Shown here: piece by piece, positions 38,986 through 48,350 of the stretch
Layout of the letters: every line of letters starts with the position of its first letter
Position numbering within the stretch: the stretch's first letter is position 1
NCBI GenBank assembly: GCA_964488355.1
Contig: CAZAUJ010000007.1
Location: 68,993 to 132,992 of the forward strand
Source of the DNA: Thermoanaerobaculum sp964488355
GTDB taxonomy: Bacteria; Acidobacteriota; Thermoanaerobaculia; Thermoanaerobaculales; Thermoanaerobaculaceae
DNA: 64,000 nt
Direction of reading: 5' to 3'
Program-made: the position numbers and the translations under genes
Notes under the pieces: generated by a model
Database searches by the model: none
What the model was told of the DNA's origin: nothing
What the model saw: the letters and a program-made list of their open reading frames with translations, nothing else

Positions 38986-41613
38986 TTGCCTGAAATCCTC
39001 CCCACTCGCTTCGAGCCCTCTCAATTCGAAGGGAAGTGGTACGCCGCCTGGGAGCGCTCCGGTGCCTTCACCCCCCAGTTGCCCTCGGACAAACCTCCCT
39101 TTGTCATCCTCATTCCGCCACCCAACGTTACGGGCAAGCTGCACATTGGCCACGCCTTGCAGTTCACTTTGCAGGACGTGATGATCCGTTACAAGCGCAT
39201 GGACGGGTACAACGCCCTGTGGTTGCCGGGTACCGACCATGCGGGGATCGCCACCCAGGTAATGGTGGAGCGGGAGCTGGCAAAGGAAGGCCTTTCGCGC
39301 CATCAGCTGGGTCGGGACAAGTTTCTGGCACGCATGTGGGCGTGGAAGGAGCAGTACGCCACCAATATCTCCAGCCAAGCTAAGGCCCTTGGCGCCTCCT
39401 GCGATTGGACCCGCGAGCGCTTCACCCTTGACCCCATGCTCTCGCGGGCGGTAATCCACGCCTTCGTTCGGCTCTACCAGGAAGGGCTGATCTACCGGGC
39501 CCACCGCCTGATCAACTGGTGTCCCCGCTGCCTCACCGCCCTTTCCGATTTGGAGGTGGTACACAAGGAAGTTGACGGCGGGCTGTGGGACTTCGCCTAC
39601 CCGGTGGAAGGGGGAGGGGAAATCGTGGTTTCCACCACCCGACCGGAAACCATGCTGGGTGATACGGCGGTGGCCGTGCACCCGGAGGACGAACGCTATC
39701 GGCACTTCATTGGCCGGTTTGTCCTCCACCCCTTCCTTCCTCGGCGCATCCCTATTATTGCAGATGCCCAGCTGGTGGACCCCACCTTTGGCACAGGTGC
39801 GGTGAAGGTGACGCCGGCCCACGACCCCAACGACTTTGCCGTGGGCGAACGGCACCAACTGCCCAAGATCAACATCCTCACCGAGGACGGCCGCATCAAC
39901 GAGGAGGGCGGTCCCTTCGCCGGCTTGGACCGCTTTGCCGCGCGCAAGGCGGTGCTGCAGGCCCTAGCTGAGGCGGGTTTGCGGCGGGGAGAGCGGGCCC
40001 ATCGGCACGCCGTGGGCCACTGTCAGCGCTGCGACACCATCCTGGAACCGTACCTCTCCCTCCAGTGGTTCGTGAAAACCAAGCCTCTGGCTCAAGTGGC
40101 GCTGGAAGCGGTGAGGAAGGGGGAGGTTCGGCTGCACCCGGAGTTCTGGGTGGCCACCTACGAGAACTGGCTGGAAAACATTTTGGATTGGTGCATTTCC
40201 CGTCAGCTCTGGTGGGGGCACCGGATTCCCGCCTACTACTGTCCCGCCGGCCACACCACGGTGGCGGAGGCCGCTCCCGGCTGCTGTCCTGAGTGCGGTC
40301 AAGAGGTGGCGCAGGACGAGGACGTGTTGGATACCTGGTTTTCCTCTGCCCTTTGGCCCCTGTCCACCCTCGGGTGGCCGGAGGAAACGGAGGACCTGAA
40401 GGCCTTCTACCCCACCCAGCTCCTGATTACCGGCTTCGACATCCTGTTCTTCTGGGTGGCGCGAATGATCATGATGGGCTACCACTTCCGTGGGCAGCCG
40501 CCCTTCCACCAGGTGCACCTCACCGGGCTGGTACGGGATGCCTCGGGGCAAAAGATGTCCAAGACCAAGGGTAACGTGATGGACCCCTTGGACTTGGTCG
40601 GCAAATACGGGGCGGATGCGGTGCGTTTCACCTTGGCGGCCCTGGCCTCGCCGGGTCGGGACCTGCCCTTGGACGTGCGCCGCATGGAGGGCTACCGTGC
40701 ATTTGGCACAAAGATTTGGAACGCGGCGCGCCTGGTGCAAATGCACCTGGCTGGGGACGAGGTGGACGTGGCCCACTTGCCCGAGGCCTCGTTGGGCCTG
40801 GCCGAGCGCTGGATTTTGGCCGAGCTCACCGATGCCATAGAGCGGGTGCGGCAGGCGCTGGACAGCTTCCGCTTTGACGAGGCCTGCCGTACCCTGTACC
40901 AGTTCCTTTGGCACGACTACTGCGACTGGTACCTGGAGCTGGCCAAACCGGCGCTGACGGGGCAGTCGGCCACTCGGCCCCCCCAGGCGGTGCGCAGTGT
41001 GGCTCGTGGGGTTTTGCTCCAGGCTCTGGCGTTGCTCCACCCGGTGATGCCGTTCCTCACGGAAGAAATTGCCGCCCATCTTGGTTTTAACGGTTTGCTG
41101 ATGACCGCAGCCTATCCCACGGCGCAGGAAAGTTGGCGCTTTTCCGAGGAGCGCAAGCGGTTCCAGCTGGTGCAAGGGGTGGTCCAGGGTGTGCGCTCGT
41201 ACCGTCACCTGGTGGGTTTGCCGCCCCAGGCCCCGCTGGCAGTGGTTTTGGAAAACCCCGAACCCGAGCTGGTGGAGGCTTTTGAGGAGCTGCGCGAGGC
41301 CGTTGTGCGCTTGGCGAGCCTCTCGCATGTGGAGGTGGGACCGGTGCCGGGCGATGCGGTTCGTGATGCCGTGGGCAACCTGCGCTACGCCATCCTCTTG
41401 CCTGCGGGAACCCTGGGTCAGGAGGAACGGGCTCGTTTGCAAAGGGAACTGACCGATTCGCAGCAGGAGCTAGCCCACCTACGGCAACGCCTTTCGGACG
41501 AAGGTTTCGTGCAGCGCGCACCAGAAGTGGTGGTGGCGCAAACGCGCGAACGGGAAAAGGCGTTGCTGCATCGGGTGGAGCTGTTGCAGGCCACGCTTGG
41601 GGCGGAGGGGTGA
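38986..41613 (+). CDS. valS: Valyl-tRNA synthetase
   Basis: An 875-residue class I synthetase that charges tRNA-Val and edits threonine. The HIGH motif is in PPPNVTGKLHIGHAL near residue 48, the editing domain includes TTRPETMLGDTAVAVHP, and KMSKS is at K523 in SGQKMSKTKGNVMDP. A long C-terminal coiled coil (LRQRLSDEGFVQRAPEVVVA) is typical of ValS. The start is a TTG, chosen because GGAGGT is 5 nt upstream and the protein begins as the family does (PEILPTRFEPSQFEGKWY). It is the first gene of a 13-gene run. Its stop overlaps the birA GTG (GTGA). Confidence 0.97.
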   Translation: MPEILPTRFEPSQFEGKWYAAWERSGAFTPQLPSDKPPFVILIPPPNVTGKLHIGHALQFTLQDVMIRYKRMDGYNALWLPGTDHAGIATQVMVERELAKEGLSRHQLGRDKFLARMWAWKEQYATNISSQAKALGASCDWTRERFTLDPMLSRAVIHAFVRLYQEGLIYRAHRLINWCPRCLTALSDLEVVHKEVDGGLWDFAYPVEGGGEIVVSTTRPETMLGDTAVAVHPEDERYRHFIGRFVLHPFLPRRIPIIADAQLVDPTFGTGAVKVTPAHDPNDFAVGERHQLPKINILTEDGRINEEGGPFAGLDRFAARKAVLQALAEAGLRRGERAHRHAVGHCQRCDTILEPYLSLQWFVKTKPLAQVALEAVRKGEVRLHPEFWVATYENWLENILDWCISRQLWWGHRIPAYYCPAGHTTVAEAAPGCCPECGQEVAQDEDVLDTWFSSALWPLSTLGWPEETEDLKAFYPTQLLITGFDILFFWVARMIMMGYHFRGQPPFHQVHLTGLVRDASGQKMSKTKGNVMDPLDLVGKYGADAVRFTLAALASPGRDLPLDVRRMEGYRAFGTKIWNAARLVQMHLAGDEVDVAHLPEASLGLAERWILAELTDAIERVRQALDSFRFDEACRTLYQFLWHDYCDWYLELAKPALTGQSATRPPQAVRSVARGVLLQALALLHPVMPFLTEEIAAHLGFNGLLMTAAYPTAQESWRFSEERKRFQLVQGVVQGVRSYRHLVGLPPQAPLAVVLENPEPELVEAFEELREAVVRLASLSHVEVGPVPGDAVRDAVGNLRYAILLPAGTLGQEERARLQRELTDSQQELAHLRQRLSDEGFVQRAPEVVVAQTREREKALLHRVELLQATLGAEG

Positions 41614-42350
41614 ACCGCTGGCCAGGAGTCAACTGGGTTTGGCTGCCGCGGGTGGACTCCACCAACTCCCTGGCCGAGCGCCTGATGGAGGCGTGGCTGG
41701 CGGAGGGGGAAGCGGTGCTGCCGCCCACGCTGCTGTGTGCCGACAGCCAAACGGCGGGGCGAGGGCGGGGGCGGCGGGTGTGGCACTCCCCTCCCGGGGG
41801 GGTGTACGCCTCCTTGCTCCTGTGGGTGGACACAACGGCACTCCCCTGGCTGCCTTTGGCTGCCGGCTTGGCCTTGCACCAGGGAGTGTTGCGCCTCGTT
41901 CCCCAAGCGCAGGTGCGGTTGAAGTGGCCTAACGACCTGACGGTGGCGGGCCGCAAGCTGGGGGGCGTCCTTTGCAGCAGCCGAGTGCAAGGCGACCGCG
42001 CCTGGACAGTGACCGGTTTCGGCATCAACGTACGTGCTGCCCCGGTGTTGAAGGGGGAGGAGCGCCAGGCGGTTGCCCTTTGCCAGCTGGGCTTTACCGG
42101 TTCGTTGGAGGAGGCGCGAGAGGTCCTACTGGACACCTTTGTGGGCCAATTTCCCCTGCTTCTCCAGCAGGGCGCCAAGCTGGCGGATCGGTGGCTGGCC
42201 GCCTCGGCCCACAAGCTGGGCGAGAGGCTGCGCGTGCGCACGGAAAGGGGTTGGCTTGCTGGTGCCTTCCGCGGCGTGTCGCCGGAAGGCTTGCTGCTCC
42301 TGCAGGTGGGTGATGAGGTCAGAACCCTAGCAGCTTCGGAGCTGGTTTGA
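41610..42350 (+). CDS. birA: Biotin-[acetyl-CoA-carboxylase] ligase, catalytic-only form
   Basis: The 246-residue protein joins biotin to the carrier protein of biotin carboxylases. LPRVDSTNSLAERL opens the catalytic core; ADSQTAGRGRGRRVWHSPPG is the biotinyl-AMP loop; VRLKWPNDLTVAGRKLGGVL and VTGFGINVR complete it, with a C-terminal SH3-like cap. There is no N-terminal helix-turn-helix, so it cannot act as the BirA repressor. GTG start coupled to valS (GTGA). coaX follows after 11 bases, making a cofactor pair (biotin and CoA). Confidence 0.93.
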   Translation: MNRWPGVNWVWLPRVDSTNSLAERLMEAWLAEGEAVLPPTLLCADSQTAGRGRGRRVWHSPPGGVYASLLLWVDTTALPWLPLAAGLALHQGVLRLVPQAQVRLKWPNDLTVAGRKLGGVLCSSRVQGDRAWTVTGFGINVRAAPVLKGEERQAVALCQLGFTGSLEEAREVLLDTFVGQFPLLLQQGAKLADRWLAASAHKLGERLRVRTERGWLAGAFRGVSPEGLLLLQVGDEVRTLAASELV

Positions 42351-42361
42351 AGGAGGCAAAC

Positions 42362-43138
42362 GTGGTGCTCTTGGCTTTGGATGTGGGGAACACCAACACC
42401 ACCATTGGCGTGTTTCGCGGTGAGGAGCTGGCCAACAGCTTCCGCCTGACCACCACCACCAACCGCACGGTGGACGAGCTGGGCTTGTGGCTACGGCAGC
42501 TCTTGCACTGGGCGCATATTAGCCTGGACGAGCTGGAGGGCGTGATTGTGGGCTCGGTGGTGCCCACCCTGGACCCAGCCCTGGGTCAGGCCATTGCCCG
42601 TTACCTGCACACCAAGCCGCTTTTTGTGGCGCCGGGTATCAAGTCGGGCATGCCCCTGCGGGTGGAAACGCCGCAGGAGCTGGGCGCCGACCGGCTGTGT
42701 AACGCGGTGGCGGCTTTTGCTGAGTACGGTGGCCCGGTGGTGGTGGTGGATTTTGGCACCGCCACCACCTGGGACCTGGTTTCGGCCGCAGGGGAGTTTG
42801 TGGGCGGCATCATTGCTCCCGGTCTGGAGATTGCCGCCGAAGCGCTCTTTTCCCGTGCCGCCAAGCTGCCGCGCGTGGAGCTGGAAGCGCCCAAGCAGGT
42901 CATCGGCAAGGCCACCGTGGATTCCATGCAATCAGGTCTCGTATTTGGCTACGTGGCCCTGGTGGAGGGCCTGACGTCACGGGTGCTGGCCGAGCTGGGA
43001 GGTGGCAAGGTGATCGCCACCGGAGGTTTGGCCCCGGTGCTGGCCAAGCACACCAAGGTCTTCCACGCGGTGGACGCCACCCTCACCCTCAAGGGGCTGC
43101 GCATCCTGTGGGAAAAGAACCGTCCCCCCCGGCGGTAA
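42362..43138 (+). CDS. coaX: Type III pantothenate kinase
   Basis: First step of CoA synthesis, ATP-dependent phosphorylation of pantothenate. The 258-residue ASKHA-fold enzyme has LLALDVGNTNTTIGVFRG (phosphate loop), the substrate loop ELGADRLCNAVAA, and VVVVDFGTATTWDLVS; family dimer motifs follow. The GTG at 42362 is chosen over a TTG five codons earlier because AGGAGG (42351-42356) is 5 nt before it. The gene is in the valS run directly after birA. CoaD of the same pathway is in the minus-strand group at 7.4 kb. Confidence 0.94.
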   Translation: MVLLALDVGNTNTTIGVFRGEELANSFRLTTTTNRTVDELGLWLRQLLHWAHISLDELEGVIVGSVVPTLDPALGQAIARYLHTKPLFVAPGIKSGMPLRVETPQELGADRLCNAVAAFAEYGGPVVVVDFGTATTWDLVSAAGEFVGGIIAPGLEIAAEALFSRAAKLPRVELEAPKQVIGKATVDSMQSGLVFGYVALVEGLTSRVLAELGGGKVIATGGLAPVLAKHTKVFHAVDATLTLKGLRILWEKNRPPRR

Positions 43139-43776
43139 GCGAGGAGGAGCTGGCCTACTACCGTGCGGTGGAGGACCATTTCGCCCGCCTCCGCGGCACG
43201 CCTTTCCTTTTTTCTCCCAAGGACTTTGCTTACTTGCGACGTTGGTGGCGTGAGGGGATCCCTTTGTCGGCGGTGCTGGTGGCGCTGGGTGAGGTGTTCG
43301 CGCGCAGGCGCCAGCACGGGCAGGATCCCGTCTCCTCCCTGGCCTATTGCCGGCACGCGGTGGCACGCCATGCCAGGCGTCTGGCTCAGGCACGCACAGG
43401 GGCGGAGGGAACACGTCTGGACCTCACGGAGGCCCTCCGTAAGCTTGCCAGCGCAGTGGGCGAAGCTGCAGCCGCCGCCGGGAGTGCCCGTGTGCGCCAG
43501 GTGCTTTTCGCCTGCCAGGCCACGATTTCCAGCCTGTCGGCGGAAATGCCGGCGGCCTTCCTGGCCGAAACTTTGGCCCAGCTGGAAGAGCACACCTTGC
43601 ACCAAGCCATGGCCGCCTTGACCGAGGAACAGCGGCAGGCGCTGGAGGCCACACTCCCGCCCGAGCCCCCGTCGGAAGACAGGCAAGCTCACCGCGCCTG
43701 GGAAATCGCGCGGTTGCGTGCCTTGCGCCAGCTTCTCGGTTTGCCCCGGTTGGAGCTCGTACCCGATGGAGCTTGA
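43108..43776 (+). CDS. Conserved-looking hypothetical protein, helical
   Basis: The 222-residue product is Ala/Leu/Arg-rich and probably all helical. The N-terminal part (residues 12-60) contains ELAYYRAVEDHFARLRGTPF and YLRRWWREGIPLSAVLVALG, a repeated W/R-rich pattern that could be a small helical bundle. The rest (QALEATLPPEPPSEDRQAHR onward) is low in known motifs. Its start (GTG, 43108) overlaps the end of coaX by 31 bases, and its stop overlaps the rlmD-like gene by 11; a later GTG at 43168 is possible. Base composition and codon positions look like the neighbours, so it is probably a real member of the operon. No function is proposed. Confidence 0.55.
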   Translation: MGKEPSPPAVSEEELAYYRAVEDHFARLRGTPFLFSPKDFAYLRRWWREGIPLSAVLVALGEVFARRRQHGQDPVSSLAYCRHAVARHARRLAQARTGAEGTRLDLTEALRKLASAVGEAAAAAGSARVRQVLFACQATISSLSAEMPAAFLAETLAQLEEHTLHQAMAALTEEQRQALEATLPPEPPSEDRQAHRAWEIARLRALRQLLGLPRLELVPDGA

Positions 43777-44971
43777 GGTCACCGGTTTGGCCTTTGGCGG
43801 CCGAGGCGTGGCGCGGTGGGAAGGGCAGGTGGTGTTTGTGGCCGGGGCGCTGCCTGGAGAACGGGTCGAGGTGGAGGTGCAGGGCCGTCACCGGGGCGTG
43901 TTGCACGCGGCAGCCCGCCGGGTACTGGTCGCCTCCCCTTGGCGGGAGCCGGAGCCCTGCCCCTTGGCCCTCAGCCGCTGCGGTGGCTGTGATTTGGCGC
44001 ATGTGGCTGCCGCTTTCCGCCCGCAGGCGCTCAAGCTGTCGCTGGCGGGAGCGGTGCGCGGGGCACCGGCCGAGCTGAAAGAAGCGGTGGAAAAGGCCCC
44101 CTTCTTCCCGTCTCCGTGGCACTACCGCGTGCGCGGCACCCTGCATTGGCAGCCGCCCCAGGAGCTGGGCTTTTTCGCCCTGCGCAGCCACCGCGTGGTC
44201 TCGGTGGAGCCCTGCCGGGTGCTGTCGCGGCAGCTGGTGGTGCTCCTGCCTGGCTGGGCAGAAGCGCTCCATCGCGCAGGCGTTCCGGCTGGCGAACTGG
44301 CCTTCCTCGAGGACTTGGCAGCTAGCCGCCGCCTGCTCCTATACCGCGGACCAAAGGTGTCCCGGTTGCCGCTGCTGGCAGGCGTTTCCGGCTTCCACAC
44401 CCCGGACGGCAGGGGTTGGGGTGAGCGGGAGCTGGCGCTGGAGCTTCCACGAGCGCTTTGGGTTCCGGTGGGGGCCTTTGTCCAAGGCAACCGCTTTCTC
44501 CTGCCCCAGCTGTGGCAGCTGGCGGTGGAGCTGGTGGCGGACTTGGGCGCGCGGCGAGTGGCGGACCTCTACGGTGGGGTGGGCTTTTTCGCTGCGGCGG
44601 CATGCCAGGCTGGCGCATCCCACGTGGTGGTGGTGGAACACAACCGGCTGGCGGCCAAGGCGGCCCAGCGCAACCTGCCGGAAGCGCAGGTGCTGGCGGT
44701 GGATGCCGAGACGGCGGTCTCGTCAGGCCTGCTGGCAGGGCAGGAGCTGGTGATCCTTGATCCTCCACGCGGCGGCCTGTCGGCTGCGGTGCGGCAGGCT
44801 GTGGGGGTCAGCGGTGCGCCTTCCCTCCTTTACCTATCCTGCGACCCGGCGTGCCTGGCACGGGATGTGGCCTATCTGGCCAGCAACGGGTACCGCGTGC
44901 GTTGGGCGAAGCTTTTCGACCTCTTTGCAGGGACGCACCATGGAGAGCTGGCCGTCCTCCTCCAGCGCTAG
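43766..44971 (+). CDS. RlmD/TrmA-family RNA (uracil-5-)-methyltransferase
   Basis: Methylates C5 of a uridine in 23S rRNA or tRNA. Residues 1-55 form a TRAM RNA-binding domain (VTGLAFGGRGVARWEGQVVF). A four-cysteine [4Fe-4S] set is visible: C65, C72 and C75 in CPLALSRCGGC, plus the later VEPCRVL. The SAM-binding part has ADLYGGVGFFAAAACQ, LVILDPPRGGL and the catalytic cysteine C359 in YLSCDPACLARD. Conserved residues are intact, so the enzyme is probably active; the target (RlmD U1939-like or a tRNA U54-like site) is not certain. The ATG at 43766 is the first one matching the TRAM start. Confidence 0.87.
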   Translation: MELEVTGLAFGGRGVARWEGQVVFVAGALPGERVEVEVQGRHRGVLHAAARRVLVASPWREPEPCPLALSRCGGCDLAHVAAAFRPQALKLSLAGAVRGAPAELKEAVEKAPFFPSPWHYRVRGTLHWQPPQELGFFALRSHRVVSVEPCRVLSRQLVVLLPGWAEALHRAGVPAGELAFLEDLAASRRLLLYRGPKVSRLPLLAGVSGFHTPDGRGWGERELALELPRALWVPVGAFVQGNRFLLPQLWQLAVELVADLGARRVADLYGGVGFFAAAACQAGASHVVVVEHNRLAAKAAQRNLPEAQVLAVDAETAVSSGLLAGQELVILDPPRGGLSAAVRQAVGVSGAPSLLYLSCDPACLARDVAYLASNGYRVRWAKLFDLFAGTHHGELAVLLQR

Positions 44972-47201
44972 GGTGGGTTGGCCCCTGGTGTGCTGGGTAG
45001 CAGGGGCGCTGCTGGCGGCTTTTGGCCTTGGCAAGGCCGTCTGGCTGCCCCCCTGGGGATTTTGGGCCTTGTTGGCAGCTGCTGCCGCGGCTGGCCTGCG
45101 GGCTTTTTTGTCACCCCCTCACACCTCGGTTGGGTTTTGGGGGCTTTTGGGGTTTTGCATGGTGGCGGCAGCTCTTTGCCGCCAGCCGCCTGTTCCTGGC
45201 CCAGGCCAGCGGCTGCCGGTGCGCTTCACCGGTGTGCAGCGCGATGGATTCGAAAGGCGGTCTCAGGGCTGGGCCACACGCCTTGCCCTAACCCAGCTGG
45301 AGGGGGCCTCCCTGCCCCAGCGCCAGCTCACCCTGGTGGTGGGTGGCTCCGCCAACCCGGGTAACCTCCCCGCGCCGGGGAGCCGGGTGCAGGGCGCCGG
45401 GGAGCTGGTAGGGGGGCAGAGTGGCCCGCGGCTTTGGGTCAAATCGCCCCTGCTGCTGGTGGTCTCGCCGCCGGCGGGTGTGGACCACTGGCGGGAACGG
45501 GCGAGGGCGAAGCTTTCGGCCTGCGCCGGCTTTTCCCTCGCGCGCCAGCGGGCTGCCTTGCTGGCCGCGGCGCTGGTCTTGGGCCGGCGGGAGGGTTTGT
45601 CGGCGGAAACCCTTTCTTCCCTGCGGGCCGCTGGGCTTGCCCACATATTGGCCGTTTCCGGCTTGCACGTGGGCCTGGTGGCAGGCGGGTTTTGGTTGCT
45701 GTTTCTTCTCCTGGGCTTGACGCCCCAGTGGCGGCGGTGGCTGTTGATTCCGGTGGTGGTGTGCTTTGCGTGGCTTGCGGGCGGGGCTCCCTCCGTGCGC
45801 CGAGCGGCCACCGCCGCCGTGCTGGTGCTGCTGGGGCAGCTGGTGGGCCGGCCAGTAGAGCTGCTGCCCGCCTGCTGGGGAGTGGTGGGTTTGCTGGTTG
45901 TCCTGGAACCCACGGTGGTTTGGGAGCCAGCTTTTCAGCTTTCAGCGGTGACTGCGCTGGCGCTGGTGCGGTGGGCTGGCCCCGCGACGGCGCGGTTGGG
46001 GGGCGGCAAGCTGGCCTCGGCCCTGGCGGTGGCAGCCGTGGCGCAGCTGGCCTCTTCCCCCCTTGTGGGCATGTACTTCGCTGCGGTGCCCGCCTTGGCC
46101 ATGCCCTTGAACCTGCTGGCTGTGCCCTTGGCGGCGGGAGCGGTTATGCTTGCCTTAGCCGCAGTGGCCTTGAGCTGGTTTGTGCCGGCGGTGGCAGCGG
46201 GCGTGCTAGATGTGCTGGCTGGGTTGGCCCAGCTTCTGGGGCTTTTGGCCAGTGCCGGAGAAAGTTTTTCCTTGCCCTTTCCGCAGCTTTCCACCGCCTT
46301 CGCGTGCGTGCTCGTGGCCGGCTTGTGGCTGGCGGTGCTGCCAGGAAGGGTGGCGTCCTGGGCGTTGGCTGGCGTCAGCGCACTAACCCTTTGCTGCGTG
46401 GCCTGGCCCTTTGCGCCGAGAGATCCGTTGGCCAGCGTGACCATGGTGCCGGTGCGCCAGGGCATGGCGCTGCTGCTTGCCGGCGAGCGCGGCCAGGTGC
46501 TGGTGGATGCGGGCCGAGGCGAGCGGGAGGTGGTGAGCTTGCTGGCGCGGCGTCGCGGCACCGCCAGCCTGGACGCGTTGGTTTTGACCCACCCCGATGC
46601 GGACCACACCGGTGGCGCTGCCTTTGTTTTGCAAGCTATTCGGCCCAAGATGCTTTGCGTGCCGAAAGCTTTGGCCTTGCGCGCCGAATGGCTGCCACTG
46701 CGGTGGCACGCGGGAAAGCTGGGCATTCCGGTGCGCGAGTTGGCACCTGGTCAACGGCTGTTTTGGAGGGATGTGGCCTGCGATGTGCTGTGGCCGCCAA
46801 CGGAAGCGAAGCTCAGCGATAACGACGCCTCGCTGGTGTTGCGCTGCCAGGTGGAAGGCGCTTCGCTGCTGTTGGTGGGCGACCTGGAGCACCAGGGGGA
46901 GCAGGCGCTGTTGGCCGCTGGGGGGTCGCTGCGGTCCGATGTGCTGCAGGTGGGCCACCATGGGTCCAAGACCTCCAGCAGCGCCGCTTTCTTGCACGCG
47001 GTGTCTCCGCGGCTGGCGTTGGTTCCCACCGGCCTTTCCCCCACCTTCCCCTATCCCCACCCCCAGGTGATGGCGAGGCTGCGAGCCCAGCGGGCTTTGC
47101 CCTTGGTGCAACGAAGCGGGGCAGAGGGCATGAGCACCCTGCCCTCGCGGCGGGTGCGCGTGGAGGGTTCTGTGCCCGTTTTCCTAGAGCTGGGCCAATG
47201 A
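44940..47201 (+). CDS. comEC: DNA internalization competence protein ComEC/Rec2
   Basis: Forms the inner-membrane channel for single-stranded DNA during natural transformation. The 753-residue product has N-terminal hydrophobic helices, a soluble OB-like region (residues about 80-180), the Competence domain with the tell-tale GLAHILAVSGLHVGLVAGGF and a run of helices, and a C-terminal metallo-beta-lactamase-like domain with LVLTHPDADHTGGA and LLVGDLEHQGEQAL, VGHHGSKTSSS. All expected parts are present. The ATG at 44940 overlaps the upstream gene by 32 bases. No pilus or other competence genes are in the window. Confidence 0.92.
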   Translation: MESWPSSSSARVGWPLVCWVAGALLAAFGLGKAVWLPPWGFWALLAAAAAAGLRAFLSPPHTSVGFWGLLGFCMVAAALCRQPPVPGPGQRLPVRFTGVQRDGFERRSQGWATRLALTQLEGASLPQRQLTLVVGGSANPGNLPAPGSRVQGAGELVGGQSGPRLWVKSPLLLVVSPPAGVDHWRERARAKLSACAGFSLARQRAALLAAALVLGRREGLSAETLSSLRAAGLAHILAVSGLHVGLVAGGFWLLFLLLGLTPQWRRWLLIPVVVCFAWLAGGAPSVRRAATAAVLVLLGQLVGRPVELLPACWGVVGLLVVLEPTVVWEPAFQLSAVTALALVRWAGPATARLGGGKLASALAVAAVAQLASSPLVGMYFAAVPALAMPLNLLAVPLAAGAVMLALAAVALSWFVPAVAAGVLDVLAGLAQLLGLLASAGESFSLPFPQLSTAFACVLVAGLWLAVLPGRVASWALAGVSALTLCCVAWPFAPRDPLASVTMVPVRQGMALLLAGERGQVLVDAGRGEREVVSLLARRRGTASLDALVLTHPDADHTGGAAFVLQAIRPKMLCVPKALALRAEWLPLRWHAGKLGIPVRELAPGQRLFWRDVACDVLWPPTEAKLSDNDASLVLRCQVEGASLLLVGDLEHQGEQALLAAGGSLRSDVLQVGHHGSKTSSSAAFLHAVSPRLALVPTGLSPTFPYPHPQVMARLRAQRALPLVQRSGAEGMSTLPSRRVRVEGSVPVFLELGQ

Positions 47202-48121
47202 GCCAGTCGGTGTTGATCGTGGCAGGACCAACCGCCGCGGGCAAAACCATCCTTGGCGCTGCCCTGGCGGAGGCTTTGGGCGGAGAGGTCATTTCTGCCG
47301 ACGCTTTTGCCGTCTACCGCGGCATGGACGTGGGTACGGCCAAGCCCGATCCGGAGCTGCGCCGGCGGGTTCCCCATCACTTGCTGGACGTGGCTGACCC
47401 CAGCAAGCGGTACTCGGCCGGCCAGTTCATTCGGGACGCGGAGGCCGTACTGACGGACTGTTGGGCCCGCGGCAAGCAGCCGGTGGTGGTGGGCGGCACG
47501 CTTTTTTACGTGCGCGCCCTGCTCTACGGCTTGTTTCCCGAGCCGCCCAAGGACGAAGGGCTGCGGCGGCACCTGGAGGCCGCCTGGGAGGAGGACCCCC
47601 AGGTGCTGCGGCACAAGCTTTGGCAGCTGGACCCGGTCAGCGCCGCCCGCATTAACCCCGCCGACAAACAGCGCATCCTGAGGGCACTGGAGGTTTGCCT
47701 GGTCTCCGGCCGGCCCCTTTCGCAGCTTTGGGCAGAAAACCCACTGGGAGGTCCGCGCTTTCCCTTTGTTTACCTTGCCCTTCAGCCGCCACGGAAGGTG
47801 CTCTATGCTAGGATTGTCCAGCGGGTTGAAGACATGTGGCGGCGAGGCTTGCTGGCGGAAACTAGGGGCCTTTTGGCATCCGGTGTGCCGATGAACGCTC
47901 ATGCGTTCAAAGCCATTGGTTACCGCGAGGCGCTGCGAGCGGTGCTGGGCGAGTGGAACGAGGAGGAGGCTAAGGCCAAGACGGTGGCCGCCACGCGCCA
48001 GCTGGCCAAGCGCCAGCTCACATGGTTGCGCAAGGAGGCCCGCGTCCGCTTTTTGCCTGTTTTTGGCGAGGAGGCCCTTCCCTCAGCCCTCGCCGCCTGG
48101 GAGGCCAGCCGTGGAAACTGA
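47198..48121 (+). CDS. miaA: tRNA dimethylallyltransferase
   Basis: Adds a dimethylallyl group to A37 of tRNAs reading U-starting codons. The 307-residue enzyme has the P-loop AGPTAAGKT at 9-17 and RGMDVGTAKPDPELRRRVPH, HHLLDVADPSKRYSAGQF, VGGTLFYVRALLYGL and KRQLTWLRKE. The conserved DS(M/A)x(V/I)Y motif reads DAFAVYRG: the usual serine is alanine. This is a mild oddity, since the base-contacting residues vary among homologues. The start overlaps the comEC stop (ATGA). It is followed by hfq, a widely conserved gene order. Confidence 0.94.
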   Translation: MSQSVLIVAGPTAAGKTILGAALAEALGGEVISADAFAVYRGMDVGTAKPDPELRRRVPHHLLDVADPSKRYSAGQFIRDAEAVLTDCWARGKQPVVVGGTLFYVRALLYGLFPEPPKDEGLRRHLEAAWEEDPQVLRHKLWQLDPVSAARINPADKQRILRALEVCLVSGRPLSQLWAENPLGGPRFPFVYLALQPPRKVLYARIVQRVEDMWRRGLLAETRGLLASGVPMNAHAFKAIGYREALRAVLGEWNEEEAKAKTVAATRQLAKRQLTWLRKEARVRFLPVFGEEALPSALAAWEASRGN

Positions 48122-48350
48122 CCAGCAGAGGACCGGCAAGGATGTGCAGGACAGCTTTCTCGCACAGCTGCGGCGGGAGGGGAAGCTGGTGTACGTTTAC
48201 CTGGTCACCGGCAAGCGGTTGACCGGCGTGATCCGACGATTCGATCGTTACTGCCTGGTGGTGGACAGTCACGGGCAGGAGCACCTGGTCTTCAAGCACG
48301 CGGTGGTGTCCATTTGCCAGGCGCGAGGGGAGGGGGAGGGTGCGGGTTAA
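48111..48350 (+). CDS. hfq: RNA chaperone Hfq
   Basis: Small hexameric Sm-like protein that pairs small RNAs with mRNAs. The 79-residue product has DVQDSFLAQLRREGKLVYVY and LVTGKRLTGVIRRFDRYCLVV (Sm1), and HLVFKHAVVSI (Sm2; usual form YKHAIST). The normal KHA triad of the proximal RNA pocket is present, while the Tyr is Phe. The C-terminus is short and acidic/glycine-rich (GEGEGAG), unlike the long tail of E. coli Hfq. The GTG at 48111 overlaps the end of miaA by 11 bases. Presence of Hfq implies small-RNA regulation in this organism. Confidence 0.93.
   Translation: METDQQRTGKDVQDSFLAQLRREGKLVYVYLVTGKRLTGVIRRFDRYCLVVDSHGQEHLVFKHAVVSICQARGEGEGAG

Noticed and set aside
47278..47320. MiaA motif change as sign of an inactive enzyme
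   Set aside because: Only one residue (Ser to Ala) of a motif that varies among homologues is changed; the P-loop and other motifs are intact.
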